DNA of 64,000 nucleotides from Anabaena cylindrica PCC 7122. Its GTDB lineage: Bacteria; Cyanobacteriota; Cyanobacteriia; Cyanobacteriales; Nostocaceae. This document shows, piece after piece, positions 16,296 through 24,779 of this stretch. The stretch's first letter is position 1. Each line of letters starts with the position of its first letter. The stretch lies in assembly GCF_000317695.1 (NCBI RefSeq), contig NC_019771.1:2670001-2734000 (forward strand), read 5' to 3'. A program made the translations under genes and the position numbers. Under the pieces are notes generated by a model. The model was not told the DNA's origin. It made no database searches and saw only the letters and a list, made by a program, of their open reading frames with translations.

Positions 16296-17150
16296 ATGGT
16301 CAAAAAAGCAGACATTAGCACCAAAAAACTAATCAGCCTCGCACCCGAAAACTGGGTAAAATGGGTGACACAAATCGTCGATATTACCACAGGAGAAATT
16401 CTCAATTCAGAATTCCAATGGATAAGCCGGGAAAGCGATGTCTTAGTTAAAGCCACCAGTCCCCAATACGGTGAATTTCTCGTACTTAACGAGTTACAAT
16501 TACGATATAAGCCAGAAATGCCCAAGCGGGTGCGGGCTTATGCGGCACTAGCGGAGGAAAAATATAATCTTCCCACCTACCCAGTATTAATCAACATTCT
16601 CAAAGAAAGCGAAACAGAAATTCCTACCCGCTACGAATCAGAATTTGCTGGTTTGCAAGCGCGTCAAGACTACCGGGTAATCAATCTTTGGGAAGTTGAT
16701 GTGGAAATCGCTTTGAGTCAACCCATTCCTTCATTGCTTCCCTTTGTACCAATTCTCAAAGGTGGTGCAGAAGAATCGACGGTTAGACAAGCATTAAAAA
16801 TGCTGCGTGCAGATGAGCAATTAAGCCAATTAGAAACAGTCATGGCTTTTTTTGCTACCTTCGTATTAGATAGTGACTTAGTACAGCAAATTATGAGGTG
16901 GGATATGACAGTATTACGCGAGTCTCCTTGGTATCAGCAGATTTTGAAAGAAGGTGAACAAAGAGGTGAAAAACGGGGTATAGTGTCAGCAATTGAACTA
17001 AGTTTAGAAGTAAAATTTGGTACTGAAGGTTTACAACTAATGCCTATAATCTGCCAAATTGCCGCTTTAGAACAATTAAAAACTATTCAAAGGGGCATTA
17101 TGACTATAAATACTCTCGATGAATTGCGGGAATTTATACAGAGAAATTAA
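16296..17150 (+). CDS. Rpn-family PD-(D/E)XK nuclease
   Basis: This 284-residue protein of the Rpn (recombination-promoting nuclease, formerly transposase_31/DUF4351-type) group is very common in cyanobacteria. The PD-(D/E)XK core is visible as D48 (ESDVLVKA) and E66-L-Q68 (NELQLRY), followed by a helical region. The C-terminal module has EGEQRGEKRG, VKFGTEGLQLMPII and a helical tail ending TLDELREFIQRN. Some relatives stimulate recA-independent recombination in E. coli; the role here is unknown. No terminal inverted repeats flank it, so it is not an insertion sequence. Decayed copies of its 3' end follow directly, showing local tandem duplication. Confidence 0.82.
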   Translation: MVKKADISTKKLISLAPENWVKWVTQIVDITTGEILNSEFQWISRESDVLVKATSPQYGEFLVLNELQLRYKPEMPKRVRAYAALAEEKYNLPTYPVLINILKESETEIPTRYESEFAGLQARQDYRVINLWEVDVEIALSQPIPSLLPFVPILKGGAEESTVRQALKMLRADEQLSQLETVMAFFATFVLDSDLVQQIMRWDMTVLRESPWYQQILKEGEQRGEKRGIVSAIELSLEVKFGTEGLQLMPIICQIAALEQLKTIQRGIMTINTLDELREFIQRN

Positions 17151-17200
17151 ACTTCTGCAATTTATGTATCCTATTTGATTTGTGAAAATGGAAATGGTGA

Positions 17201-17223
17201 GATTCCCAACTTTTTCGGGAATC
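17201..17223. repeat. Small inverted repeat
   Basis: GATTCCC at 17201-17207 and GGGAATC at 17217-17223 form a 7-bp stem around a T-rich 9-base loop. It lies just after the intact Rpn gene and may serve as its transcription end, though no T-run follows the stem. Confidence 0.35.
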
Positions 17224-17256
17224 AAGAAATTTTATTTTTATCAAAATGTAGAGCCT

Positions 17257-17628
17257 TAAAAGGGGTATCCTAACTATAAATACTTTCGATTAAATTCGGT
17301 AATTTATGGATGAAATTTGAACTTACTCAAGTTAGATTTAGATAAATTATTGAGGTGGAGGATAACGATGTTAGAAAAATCTTTCTTCTATCAAGAAATT
17401 CTGCATAAAGGTAGAGAAGAAGGACGGCTAAAAGAGAGGCTGTCAGGTATTGAGTTAGCTTTAGATGTTAAATTCGGTGCTGAAGGTTTAGAACTAATGC
17501 CAGAAATATCACAAATTTCTGATTTAGACCTATTAAGAAATATTCAGAAAGGTGTTCTGGAGGTAAATACTTTAGATGAGTTACACGAAATTCTTCAAAG
17601 TATTCAGATACCAAATGAAATGATTTAA
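17257..17628 (+). pseudogene. Decayed tandem copies of the Rpn gene 3' end
   Basis: At 17257-17316 the DNA (AGGGGTATCCTAACTATAAA and following) matches the last ~60 bases of the intact gene (AGGGGCATTATGACTATAAA) but is broken by stops. It is joined to a second fragment, 17317-17628, whose translation (LRWRITMLEKSFFYQEILHK, then VKFGAEGLELMPEIS and TLDELHEILQ) follows the C-terminal third of the intact protein. The fragment has only a TTG as possible start and lacks the nuclease core. This records at least two tandem duplications followed by deletion. A short C-terminal-only protein of about 100 residues could still be made. Confidence 0.7.
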
Positions 17629-17655
17629 CCTGACAATTCATAACTTAGGAATTAT

Positions 17656-18444
17656 TCACGCTCCCATTCCTGAATACCTCTTTAATCCTGCACGCCATAA
17701 CAAGCGATTTGCACCCATAAATACTAGCAACCAACCCAAAATTGACAAAAATCCTCTTGTTAAGTCAACAGGTAAACCTACGAGAATACTTGCAGGAAAA
17801 TGAATCAAATAGGGAAAAGGTGTAAACATGACTACGTTTCGCACAGCTTCAGGAAAAACTTCTAAAGGTGCAATCATACCTGATAAAAACAGAAAAAATA
17901 AAAACCAGAAACTTTCTAAAGCTGTAGCTCTTTCTGTCCAAAAAGAGAACATAGCAAAAGTATACTGAATTAAAAATCGTAGGGCAAAAGCTAGTAGCGA
18001 AGCTAAACTAAACAGGAATAAATTAGGTAAACTCGGCAACCAAAAAGCTTGAGGATATAATAAAAAAAAGAATCCTATTAATAGAAATACAAAAGGCATT
18101 CTAGCAAATCTTTCAGAAACATGGTTAGCAAGATGATGAAATCCTGGATCTATAGGTTGTAATAATCGTGGAGAAAGTTTACCTTCTATTACCTCTCTTT
18201 CAAAGTCAAAAATTACCCAAACAACTGTCATTTGTCTGACTAAAAAAACAGCAAAAAAGTAACGGGCAAAATCTATAGAGGTGAGACTAAACTGCCCTCC
18301 TTGAGCCGCTTTTATCCATACACCCATGAGAATAATTGGTAAAGAACCAGATAAAATCCATAATACTAATTCTGACCGATACTCAAGCATATAGGCATAG
18401 TAGACTGAAAGCAAAGTTAGGGCTTTTTTAAGAGGATGTTTCAT
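17656..18444 (-). CDS. ABC-2 type transporter permease
   Basis: This 262-residue membrane protein has about six predicted helices (for example SELVLWILSGSLPIILMGVW and LLIGFFFLLYPQAFWLPSLP). It belongs to the ABC-2 permease family with the conserved FDFEREVIEGKLSPRLLQP loop. It is encoded 46 bp after the ATP-binding subunit on the same strand, so the two form an export transporter. In many bacteria this ATPase works with two different ABC-2 permeases of this type; only one is present here, so it is either a homodimer or has a partner elsewhere. The substrate is unknown. Confidence 0.87.
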   Translation of the reverse strand: MKHPLKKALTLLSVYYAYMLEYRSELVLWILSGSLPIILMGVWIKAAQGGQFSLTSIDFARYFFAVFLVRQMTVVWVIFDFEREVIEGKLSPRLLQPIDPGFHHLANHVSERFARMPFVFLLIGFFFLLYPQAFWLPSLPNLFLFSLASLLAFALRFLIQYTFAMFSFWTERATALESFWFLFFLFLSGMIAPLEVFPEAVRNVVMFTPFPYLIHFPASILVGLPVDLTRGFLSILGWLLVFMGANRLLWRAGLKRYSGMGA

Positions 18445-18490
18445 AATTTGTTATTTACAGCTATGCCTCTACTACATTTTTTACTCAAAA

Positions 18491-19471
18491 CTAGACAAAA
18501 CCATTCTGAAAAACTCTTCCAATTACTTCTTCTACAGGTGGTTCTGTTACTGTTAAATCAATAACTTCCAAATCAGCTAAAATTTGTGATACGGTGCTGG
18601 TAAGTGCGGCTCTCTGGACGATAAAACGCACGGCTCTTCCTTCTAAAAGTTGGATATCTCCATAAGACATAAGTTTTTCAGCTGGTAGAGGGTGGGCTAA
18701 TTCAACATAAATTTCTCGGTAAGGTGCAAAGTTTTCTAATAACCCATCTAAGCTACCGTCATACATCAGTTTTCCTTGGTGAATTAATAGTACACGTTTG
18801 CATAAAGCTGTGATATCTGCCATGTAATGACTTGTCAATAATACTGTTGCTTGATAAAGCTGATTGTAATCTCTTAAAAAGTCACGTACACTCACTTGAG
18901 CATTTACATCTAGTCCTAAAGTTGGTTCATCTAAAAATAAAACTTGGGGACGGTGTAAAAGTGCGGCTAACAGTTCGGCTTTCATGCGTTCACCGAGTGA
19001 TAGCTTGCGGACTGGTTGGTTCAGTTTACCTTCTAAAGAAAGCATTTCTGTTAATTCACCAACTCGATGCTGAAATTCTCTGTCAGAAATGTTATAAACT
19101 GCGGCGTTAATTCTTAAGGAATCTAATGCTGGTAAGTCCCAAATTAATTGTTGTTTCTGCCCCATTACTAGGGTGATTTTTTGCAAAAATGCTTCTTGAC
19201 GACGAAAAGGAATATGTCCGGCAACTCTGACTGTACCGCTAGAAGGATGAATTAAGCCGGTGAGCATTTTCAAAGTGGTAGTTTTGCCCGCACCGTTGGG
19301 GCCTAAAAAACCAACCACTTCACCGGAAGCGATTTCAAAAGAAACATCTTGAACGGCTTTGATTGAACGATAAGTCCGCCGAAAAAAATGGGTAAGGGTT
19401 CCGCGAATACCAGGCTCTTTAATAGCTACTGGGTAGTATTTACTTAGATTTTCTGCTATGATGATTGACAT
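18491..19471 (-). CDS. ABC transporter ATP-binding protein
   Basis: This 326-residue ATPase subunit has Walker A GPNGAGKTT, Q-loop GQKQQLIWDL, signature LSLGERMKAE, Walker B VLFLDEPTLGLD and the H-loop LLTSHYM. The roughly 90-residue C-terminal extension (about 235-326) is typical of ATPases paired with ABC-2 permeases of the neighbouring type. It is the first gene of the two-gene export operon. The cargo cannot be read from the sequence. Confidence 0.9.
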   Translation of the reverse strand: MSIIIAENLSKYYPVAIKEPGIRGTLTHFFRRTYRSIKAVQDVSFEIASGEVVGFLGPNGAGKTTTLKMLTGLIHPSSGTVRVAGHIPFRRQEAFLQKITLVMGQKQQLIWDLPALDSLRINAAVYNISDREFQHRVGELTEMLSLEGKLNQPVRKLSLGERMKAELLAALLHRPQVLFLDEPTLGLDVNAQVSVRDFLRDYNQLYQATVLLTSHYMADITALCKRVLLIHQGKLMYDGSLDGLLENFAPYREIYVELAHPLPAEKLMSYGDIQLLEGRAVRFIVQRAALTSTVSQILADLEVIDLTVTEPPVEEVIGRVFQNGFV

Positions 19472-19674
19472 AAAAAATTATTTCCTTTTACTTTTGTGCC
19501 TTCTGCTAAGGATTGCACAGATGGTGTTCAGTAAGCTTCACTCTAAGGGAATCCTTTTTTACTAATTTCTGATTATACTGTAAATAATTCCTCACCTAAT
19601 AAGCATAATTTAATTAATGACTTATGAAGGAGGCTGGGGTATCGCCATTAGTAAGAGAAAGTAATATAGAAGTA

Positions 19675-21321
19675 TCATTTATAACTTAAGTTGCAATAAC
19701 AAAATTGTGAACTCAAAATGGTGCGATCGCGCCCCACTTGCTTGGCTTGATATAGTGCTTGATCAGCTGCTTCAAATAATTCCTTTAAACCCAGAGAGGC
19801 TTGTGGGATAATACAGGCAACTCCTAAACTAATTGTTACTTTAGTTACATTTGTTTCTTGACTATATTGAGTGAAGTTAGGAATTTTAATTTCCCATAAT
19901 TTTACTTTTTTTCTAATTTCTTCTGCAATTATTATCGCTCCTTTAGAGTCAGTCTGTGGTAAGATTACGACAAATTCTTCACCACCATAACGAGCAACTA
20001 AATCATCTGCTCGTTTGATTACTGAATTAATTGCTTGAGCAACTTGACTTAAACAATCATCTCCAGCTTGATGTCCATAGGTATCATTAAAAAGTTTAAA
20101 TTTATCTATATCTGCTAATATTAAAGCTATGGGTTCTTGGGTACGTTTCATCCTTTCCCATTCTAATTGGAAGCGATTATCAAAATATCTCCGGTTAGCA
20201 ATTTGAGTCAGTTTATCAATATTCAATAAAAATTTTAATTTTTCATTTTCTTCTTCTAGTTTTTCTAAACGAATAGAGGTATTATTTTCTGCTATTAATG
20301 TTTCTTTTTGAAAAAATAAACGATACATTTCACAAGCAGGTTGAAAATTATCACTTCCTAATTGTTTAATAAGTCCTAAACTATCTAATTTATAAATTAA
20401 ATTTGCAGATATACGGGTAGGTTTTTGAGAATTTATGATTTTATAAAAAGCTACGGATAGTTCTTCATTACTTTGTAATATAGTCAATAAATACCTTAAA
20501 TGATGACTATAAATTCCGTTGTGGCTGATAGCCGTTGCTAGTAGTTCGGGAAAAGAAATTTTTTGTTGCTGGATATGATAGAAAGCTAGATGAATTAAAT
20601 AAGGATGTCCACCAATAAGATCCATTAATTGTTTTACAGCACTAGTATCAAACCAATTCAGGTCATGTCGTCTAGCGAATTCTGTTACTTGCTCTGCATT
20701 AAATTCTGGTATTTTTAAGCATAACCCCACATTAAATGGAGATTGATTTACATTTAATGGAATATAAACTTCTGTAGCGTGAATTACTACTAGACGCAAT
20801 TTTTGCCAAATTTTGGTTTGTTTAGCTTTTTCATGCCAACTTCTTAACAAAGGCAAAAAATCCTTGGCAATGTGCAGATGTTCAAAAATATAATTGACTT
20901 CATTCAGAACTAAAACTAATGGACTTTGAATTTGTTTTAATAAATAGCCCTCAAAATAAATTGAAGCACTAACTTTACTGCCGATGTCCTCATCCCAATA
21001 ATCATTTAGATTTGGTGTTAGGGACAACTGACGAGCAATATTCATACAAAACCAGCGTAAAAATTTGTTAAGACTAGTAAAAATTTGGCTATCTGCCTGT
21101 TGAAAATCTATGCTCGCTATTATGTATCCTTGATTCATGGCTTGGTGAATTAACCGCAACATCAAGGAGCTTTTACCCATATTGTAAGATGCTCTAATGC
21201 GTAGTAATGCTCCTGGTTTGGTCAATTCTGTATAAGCATCTCTTTCAATTGGCGGACGTTCAATATAAAATCGGGAATTGAATGGCAGAGGATCACCAGG
21301 TAAAAGGATATTTTCCTCCAT
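19675..21321 (-). CDS. AAA-like (AAA_35) domain fused to GGDEF diguanylate cyclase
   Basis: This 548-residue protein joins a STAND-like AAA_35 ATPase module (about 1-330) to a GGDEF domain (about 375-545) through a short coiled coil (RLEKLEEENEKLKFLL). The P-loop reads RASYNMGKSS (G49-K50-S51). The Walker B strand is LVLVLNEVNYIFE, with Asn140 and Asn143 where relatives usually have Asp, so ATP hydrolysis may be impaired. The cyclase site ARYGGEEF is intact and the inhibitory RxxD site (RADD, five residues before GGEEF) is present, so it should make cyclic di-GMP under product inhibition. It has no membrane helix. A STVEYIPLN-like segment typical of the family is seen as ATEVYIPLN. Monocistronic. 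Confidence 0.88.
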   Translation of the reverse strand: MEENILLPGDPLPFNSRFYIERPPIERDAYTELTKPGALLRIRASYNMGKSSLMLRLIHQAMNQGYIIASIDFQQADSQIFTSLNKFLRWFCMNIARQLSLTPNLNDYWDEDIGSKVSASIYFEGYLLKQIQSPLVLVLNEVNYIFEHLHIAKDFLPLLRSWHEKAKQTKIWQKLRLVVIHATEVYIPLNVNQSPFNVGLCLKIPEFNAEQVTEFARRHDLNWFDTSAVKQLMDLIGGHPYLIHLAFYHIQQQKISFPELLATAISHNGIYSHHLRYLLTILQSNEELSVAFYKIINSQKPTRISANLIYKLDSLGLIKQLGSDNFQPACEMYRLFFQKETLIAENNTSIRLEKLEEENEKLKFLLNIDKLTQIANRRYFDNRFQLEWERMKRTQEPIALILADIDKFKLFNDTYGHQAGDDCLSQVAQAINSVIKRADDLVARYGGEEFVVILPQTDSKGAIIIAEEIRKKVKLWEIKIPNFTQYSQETNVTKVTISLGVACIIPQASLGLKELFEAADQALYQAKQVGRDRTILSSQFCYCNLSYK

Positions 21322-21519
21322 CTAGAACATACCTTTTTGATTTAACATGAATTTTTATTTTTCAACTTAAACTAATGTAATGTTATGTATATTAACTCGA
21401 AATAATGCTTTAAGTATAATTATGTAAGTAATCTGAGCTTACATAAGTCCCTTGTGGAAATTATATATAAAAGTTAACATTTGCCATCTGTACTGCTCAC
21501 TGTAGTGAAGTTAATTAAG

Positions 21520-23166
21520 TTACCTTAAACGGCCTGAGCGTAAAATACTGATAATTAACCACAGTCCTAATAGACTGGCGGCAGCAAATAGGATGCTACT
21601 GACGTAAGATAACTGAGATGTTGTGGCTCGGCTAGAAATCATGGCTGCACCCATGATGAGAGAACCGACTAAAATGCTAAAAGAAAGACGGTTAGCTGCG
21701 TCGTCCATTGTCCGCCGTACACCGTCTAGCCCTTGTAGTGATAAGTTCCACTGTAGGGTTTCTGATGTGACACGATCTAATAAGAGTTCAATTTGTCTGG
21801 GAGATTGCAGAGAGAGACTTTTGATGTCTAAAGCGGTGCGTAAAAGCGATCGCACTGGACTCTCTCCTAATAACTGACGACTAAACAAGTCTGTGATTAA
21901 TGGCTTGATTTCATCAAATAAATTTACCTCTGGGTTGAAGGTACGCGCTACCCCTTCTAAATTAGCTAAGGTTTTGGCATACAAACCCATATTGCTGGGT
22001 AAGCGAATTTTATTATTGCGGGCAATTTGCAAAATTTCATAAATCACCCGACTGAAATTTATATCAGTCAAGCTGGCATTGTAATACTTCCGCAACATCC
22101 GGTCATAGTCATTTTCTAACTTTGCTAAAATTACCGGTTGGGCAGAATCTGATAGTTGCAAAGTTAACTGAGCGCATCTCTGAGCATCTAAGTCCACAAT
22201 TGCTAACAACATTTCTGTTAAAATCTGCTGAGTGCGGGGATCAAGTCTGCCCACCATGCCACAATCTAAAAGCGCAACACGCCCATCTATGAGATAAAAC
22301 AAATTGCCTGGATGGGGATCAGCATGAAAGAAACCATCAATATATATTTGTTGAAAAAATACCCGAAACAGTAAAGTAGTGATCGCTTTCCGTGCAGGAA
22401 TTAAGTCTTGCTCATTGTGATTGATACTTAAATCTGCTGATAGTATGGGAACTCCATCTAGCCATTCCATCACCAGTAACTTTTCTGTAGTTAAATGCCA
22501 GTTAATTTCCGCTACTACTATTTGTGTGGGATCATACCAACGACTTGCAGATAAATTACGCCGCAGTTGATCTGTAAAACCTGCTTCTCGTTTAAAATCT
22601 AACTCAGCTTCTAGAGCTTTAGTAAATTCTTCCGCAATAGATTTGATATCGTAATTTTGCCCAAAATCAGTCCGAGCTACCAAATCCGCGATACCTTGAA
22701 TTAAGGCAATATCTTGGGCAATGGTGATATCGATCCCAGGTCTTTGCACCTTTAGAGCTACTTCTTTACCATCTGCTAAAGTAGCGCGATGGGTTTGGGC
22801 AATTGATCCCGCAGCTACAGGAAAATGATTAATTATGCGGAAAGTTTCTTCTAGTGGACGTTTGAGTTGTTTGCGGATTACTATTTCTACTTCAGACCAA
22901 GGAACTGGTGGTACTTCATCTTGTAGCGTTGACAGTTCTTCGATGTAGCCAGCGCTGAGTAAATCTGGACGGGTGGAAAGCAGCTGACCGAGTTTGACAT
23001 AAACTGGCCCCAAATCCACCAAAATATTTTTTAATACCGCAGGTGTAGGTAGTTGGGGCTCATCCGTTTTGCCACCAGTCAGCAAGCTTCGCATATAGTC
23101 CCAGCCGTTGCGAAGGACTACTTCAATAATTTCTCGTTGTCGGGGTACTGTTTGGGTTAAAAACAT
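21520..23166 (-). CDS. ABC1/UbiB (AarF) family atypical kinase
   Basis: This 548-residue member of the UbiB/ADCK family has atypical kinase-fold ATPases tied to quinone and isoprenoid lipid metabolism; plant and cyanobacterial members are plastoglobule or thylakoid proteins. The family KxGQ motif is seen in VKLGQLLSTRPDLL, the Ala-rich loop in AAGSIAQTHRA, the catalytic FHADPHPGNLF and the metal-binding LDCGMVGRL. Two C-terminal hydrophobic helices (SFSILVGSLIMGAAMISS; LFAAASLLGLWLIISIL) anchor it in the membrane. A plastoquinone or tocopherol link is inferred from family. Its start at 23166 is followed upstream by a long tandem-repeat region, so its promoter lies beside or within repeats. 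Confidence 0.9.
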   Translation of the reverse strand: MFLTQTVPRQREIIEVVLRNGWDYMRSLLTGGKTDEPQLPTPAVLKNILVDLGPVYVKLGQLLSTRPDLLSAGYIEELSTLQDEVPPVPWSEVEIVIRKQLKRPLEETFRIINHFPVAAGSIAQTHRATLADGKEVALKVQRPGIDITIAQDIALIQGIADLVARTDFGQNYDIKSIAEEFTKALEAELDFKREAGFTDQLRRNLSASRWYDPTQIVVAEINWHLTTEKLLVMEWLDGVPILSADLSINHNEQDLIPARKAITTLLFRVFFQQIYIDGFFHADPHPGNLFYLIDGRVALLDCGMVGRLDPRTQQILTEMLLAIVDLDAQRCAQLTLQLSDSAQPVILAKLENDYDRMLRKYYNASLTDINFSRVIYEILQIARNNKIRLPSNMGLYAKTLANLEGVARTFNPEVNLFDEIKPLITDLFSRQLLGESPVRSLLRTALDIKSLSLQSPRQIELLLDRVTSETLQWNLSLQGLDGVRRTMDDAANRLSFSILVGSLIMGAAMISSRATTSQLSYVSSILFAAASLLGLWLIISILRSGRLR

Positions 23167-23176
23167 TTTTTAGTGA

Positions 23177-23260
23177 TTGGTAATTGGTAATTGGTAATTG
23201 GTAATGGGTAATTGGTAATTGGTAATGGGTAATGGGTAATGGGTAATGGGTAATGGGTGA
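23177..23260. repeat. Heptanucleotide tandem repeat (TTGGTAA/TGGGTAA, 12 copies)
   Basis: Twelve head-to-tail 7-base units fill exactly 84 bases, switching between TTGGTAA and TGGGTAA with a last TGGGTGA. It begins 11 bases before the ubiB-type start codon, so it lies in the immediate upstream region of that gene. This is the STRR class known from heterocystous cyanobacteria. Confidence 0.9.
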
Positions 23261-23266
23261 TTAATT

Positions 23267-23435
<169 letters not shown>

Positions 23436-23599
23436 CTATATATATTTTTTTGTTAAATAAAACAAAAATTTCATGATGATACCCTTGGATAAAGGCTCAA
23501 AATGGTTGATTAACTTAAATGCCACAGAATACAATGGACAGTTTAGTTATAATTGAAAATAAAACTTTTGAGCCTCTACCAAGGGTTGTAACTTTTACA
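23436..23599. other. Intergenic remainder between repeats and manC
   Basis: AT-rich, with no open frame and no recognised site. It contains a direct motif pair AAAGGCTCAAAATGGT / AAAACTTTTGAGCCTC, whose arms GGCTCAAAA and TTTTGAGCC form a widely spaced 9-bp inverted repeat (about 23493 and 23567). This may act downstream of manC. Confidence 0.35.
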
Positions 23600-24664
23600 T
23601 CATAGTAGGTCAGTAAATCGGGGATCGCTTTGTAGGGTTTTGAGAATCTGCTTGATATCTTGAGTGCGTTCCTTCTTAACTATCAGGGTAACATTGCGAT
23701 CGCGCACAATCACCACATCCTCTAAACCAATAGTAACAACTACATCATCTGGATTGGAGGCATAAACAACAGAACCTTGGGTATCTAGCCCAACATGGGT
23801 AGCCAATTCCACATTAGGATTATCTGCTTTTTGATGTAAGCGAGCGATCGCATTCCAGTCCCCTAAATCATCCCAACCAAAGTCCACCGGTAAAACATAT
23901 GCTAGACTTGTTTTTTCCATCAGCGCATAATCTATACTTTTTTTAGGCAACTGGGGATAAATATCAGGCCCTTTTTGTTCTAAAGGTTCGAGAATTTCTG
24001 GAGCATGGATACGCAGTTCTTCTAGAACCACACCAGCCCGAAACACGAACATACCGCTATTCCAGCTAAACTGTCCCGTAGATAAAAAAGTCTCCGCCGT
24101 TTCCCGGTTGGGCTTTTCAGTAAAGCGGTTGACGTGATAAGCTGGCAAATCATTAAAGCTACCAATCTTTTCACCTTGTTCAATGTAGCCGTAACCAGTT
24201 GACGGGAAAGTAGGCTTGATCCCCAAAGTGACAATCGCTGCTGTGCTAGTCGCCAGTTGGATTGCAGCATTTAAGGTGTGTGCAAACGCCTCTTGATCAG
24301 CAATCCAGTGGTCTGCCGGGAAAAAGCCAATTACAGCGTCTTCACCGTAACGCTTTTTAATTTCCAAACTTGTCCAAGCAACTGCGGCGGCGGTGTCTCT
24401 TCCTTCTAATTCGATCAGCAAATTTTGCTTAGGCAGATCGGGTAATTGTTGTCGTACTCCTTCAGCTATTTGACTAGAAGTTATCACCCACAGGTTATTC
24501 CAACCACCTGCGAGAGTTAGCAATCTATCAGCAGTTGCTTGCAGTAGGCTTCTAGAACTACCATCGAGACTTAAAAATTGCTTGGGTCTGTCTTGGCGAC
24601 TGAGAGGCCAAAAACGCTCACCTTTACCGCCAGCAAGAATTACAGGAATCAGTGAATTATTCAT
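23600..24664 (-). CDS. manC: Mannose-1-phosphate guanylyltransferase
   Basis: The enzyme makes GDP-mannose from mannose-1-phosphate and GTP, feeding polysaccharide and glycan synthesis. The nucleotidyltransferase signature LAGGKGERFWPLSR is at the N-terminus. FFPADHWI, GYGYIEQGE, FTEKPN, the FSWNSGMFVF block and VDFGWDDLGDW are all typical. The ATG at 24664 (MNNSLIPVILAGG) gives 354 residues, the usual length of the single-domain form; an upstream in-frame start would add 11 residues with no support. No phosphomannose isomerase domain is fused. It is divergent from the LCP protein gene, also an envelope gene, with a 115-bp shared promoter region. Confidence 0.92.
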   Translation of the reverse strand: MNNSLIPVILAGGKGERFWPLSRQDRPKQFLSLDGSSRSLLQATADRLLTLAGGWNNLWVITSSQIAEGVRQQLPDLPKQNLLIELEGRDTAAAVAWTSLEIKKRYGEDAVIGFFPADHWIADQEAFAHTLNAAIQLATSTAAIVTLGIKPTFPSTGYGYIEQGEKIGSFNDLPAYHVNRFTEKPNRETAETFLSTGQFSWNSGMFVFRAGVVLEELRIHAPEILEPLEQKGPDIYPQLPKKSIDYALMEKTSLAYVLPVDFGWDDLGDWNAIARLHQKADNPNVELATHVGLDTQGSVVYASNPDDVVVTIGLEDVVIVRDRNVTLIVKKERTQDIKQILKTLQSDPRFTDLL

Positions 24665-24779
24665 AGGGTCATATACACCTATTGCAGAACAATACAAGTG
24701 TACAGTGAGCTTCTACTCTGGCAAGATTTGCAACTTGCATTAACATACCTTTAGGGAGTGGTTGAGTGGGGAGAGAATT

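Noticed and set aside
16296..17150. Rpn gene as an insertion sequence
   Set aside because: The family was once annotated as transposase, but no terminal inverted repeats or target duplications flank it.
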